From an uncultured Ruminobacter sp. (GTDB lineage: Bacteria; Pseudomonadota; Gammaproteobacteria; Enterobacterales; Succinivibrionaceae): DNA of 5,582 nucleotides. The position numbers and the translations under genes were made by a program. Positions 5,564 to 5,582 of this stretch are shown one piece after another (positions within the stretch are counted from its first letter, which is position 1; every line of letters starts with the position of its first letter). The notes beneath the pieces were generated by a model that saw only the letters and a list, made by a program, of their open reading frames with translations, ran no database searches and was not told the origin of the DNA. Location: assembly GCA_900767005.1 (NCBI GenBank), contig CAAFXL010000108.1, positions 1 to 5,582 of the forward strand, written 5' to 3'.

Positions 5564-5582
5564 TAAAAAAAATTTTTATTAA
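5564..5582. other. Untrustworthy A/T tail after adapter
   Basis: The last 19 bases are only A and T and follow the P7 end directly. Low-complexity calls after the end of a sequenced molecule look like this. It should be trimmed with the adapter. Confidence 0.85.

Noticed and set aside
5498..5566. C-terminal extension of the ATPase reading RSEEHTSELQSH onward
   Set aside because: Every codon derives from TruSeq adapter, index and P7 sequence.

Overview
The window is an AT-rich piece of a Gram-negative genome. Two genes encode outer-membrane proteins close to their E. coli counterparts: a LamB-type maltoporin (166-1488, minus) and a TolC outer-membrane channel (3541-4857, minus). LamB and TolC of this kind, together with the low GC, suggest an AT-rich gammaproteobacterium. 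A Succinivibrionaceae-like gut or rumen anaerobe is my best guess, but this is inference from protein style and base composition, not a database match.

Layout: 1-94 may hold the last 30 codons of a plus-strand gene. A hairpin terminator at 111-135 ends lamB. An 86-bp divergent intergenic region follows lamB, with a bulged inverted repeat in the lamB leader and a TTGACA box. Next is a complete tyrosine recombinase of the P4-like type (1575-2738, plus). Its catalytic residues all look intact. A perfect 17-bp-stem terminator (2749-2785) separates it from a convergent 149-residue protein of unknown function (2810-3259, minus), which has a consensus Shine-Dalgarno sequence. After an AT-rich spacer and a terminator comes tolC. 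The 424-bp region upstream of tolC contains the most unusual natural structure in the window: seven copies of CAAATACTCTA spaced exactly 23 bp apart (5097-5245). A 12-bp palindrome follows the array, then the start of an AAA-type ATP-binding protein (5282 onward).

The right end of the window is not genomic. From 5498 the sequence is an Illumina TruSeq adapter, an 8-nt index and the P7 tail. The ATPase gene is therefore cut off by an assembly artefact after residue 72, and its last 22 apparent residues are translated adapter.

The genes do not form one operon or pathway. lamB and tolC are separately terminated housekeeping or transport genes. The integrase and the unknown gene between them may be a remnant or edge of a mobile element, but no attachment site or tRNA is visible. 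I see no convincing new multi-gene system. The 23-bp array next to the ATPase gene is the best candidate for undescribed biology.
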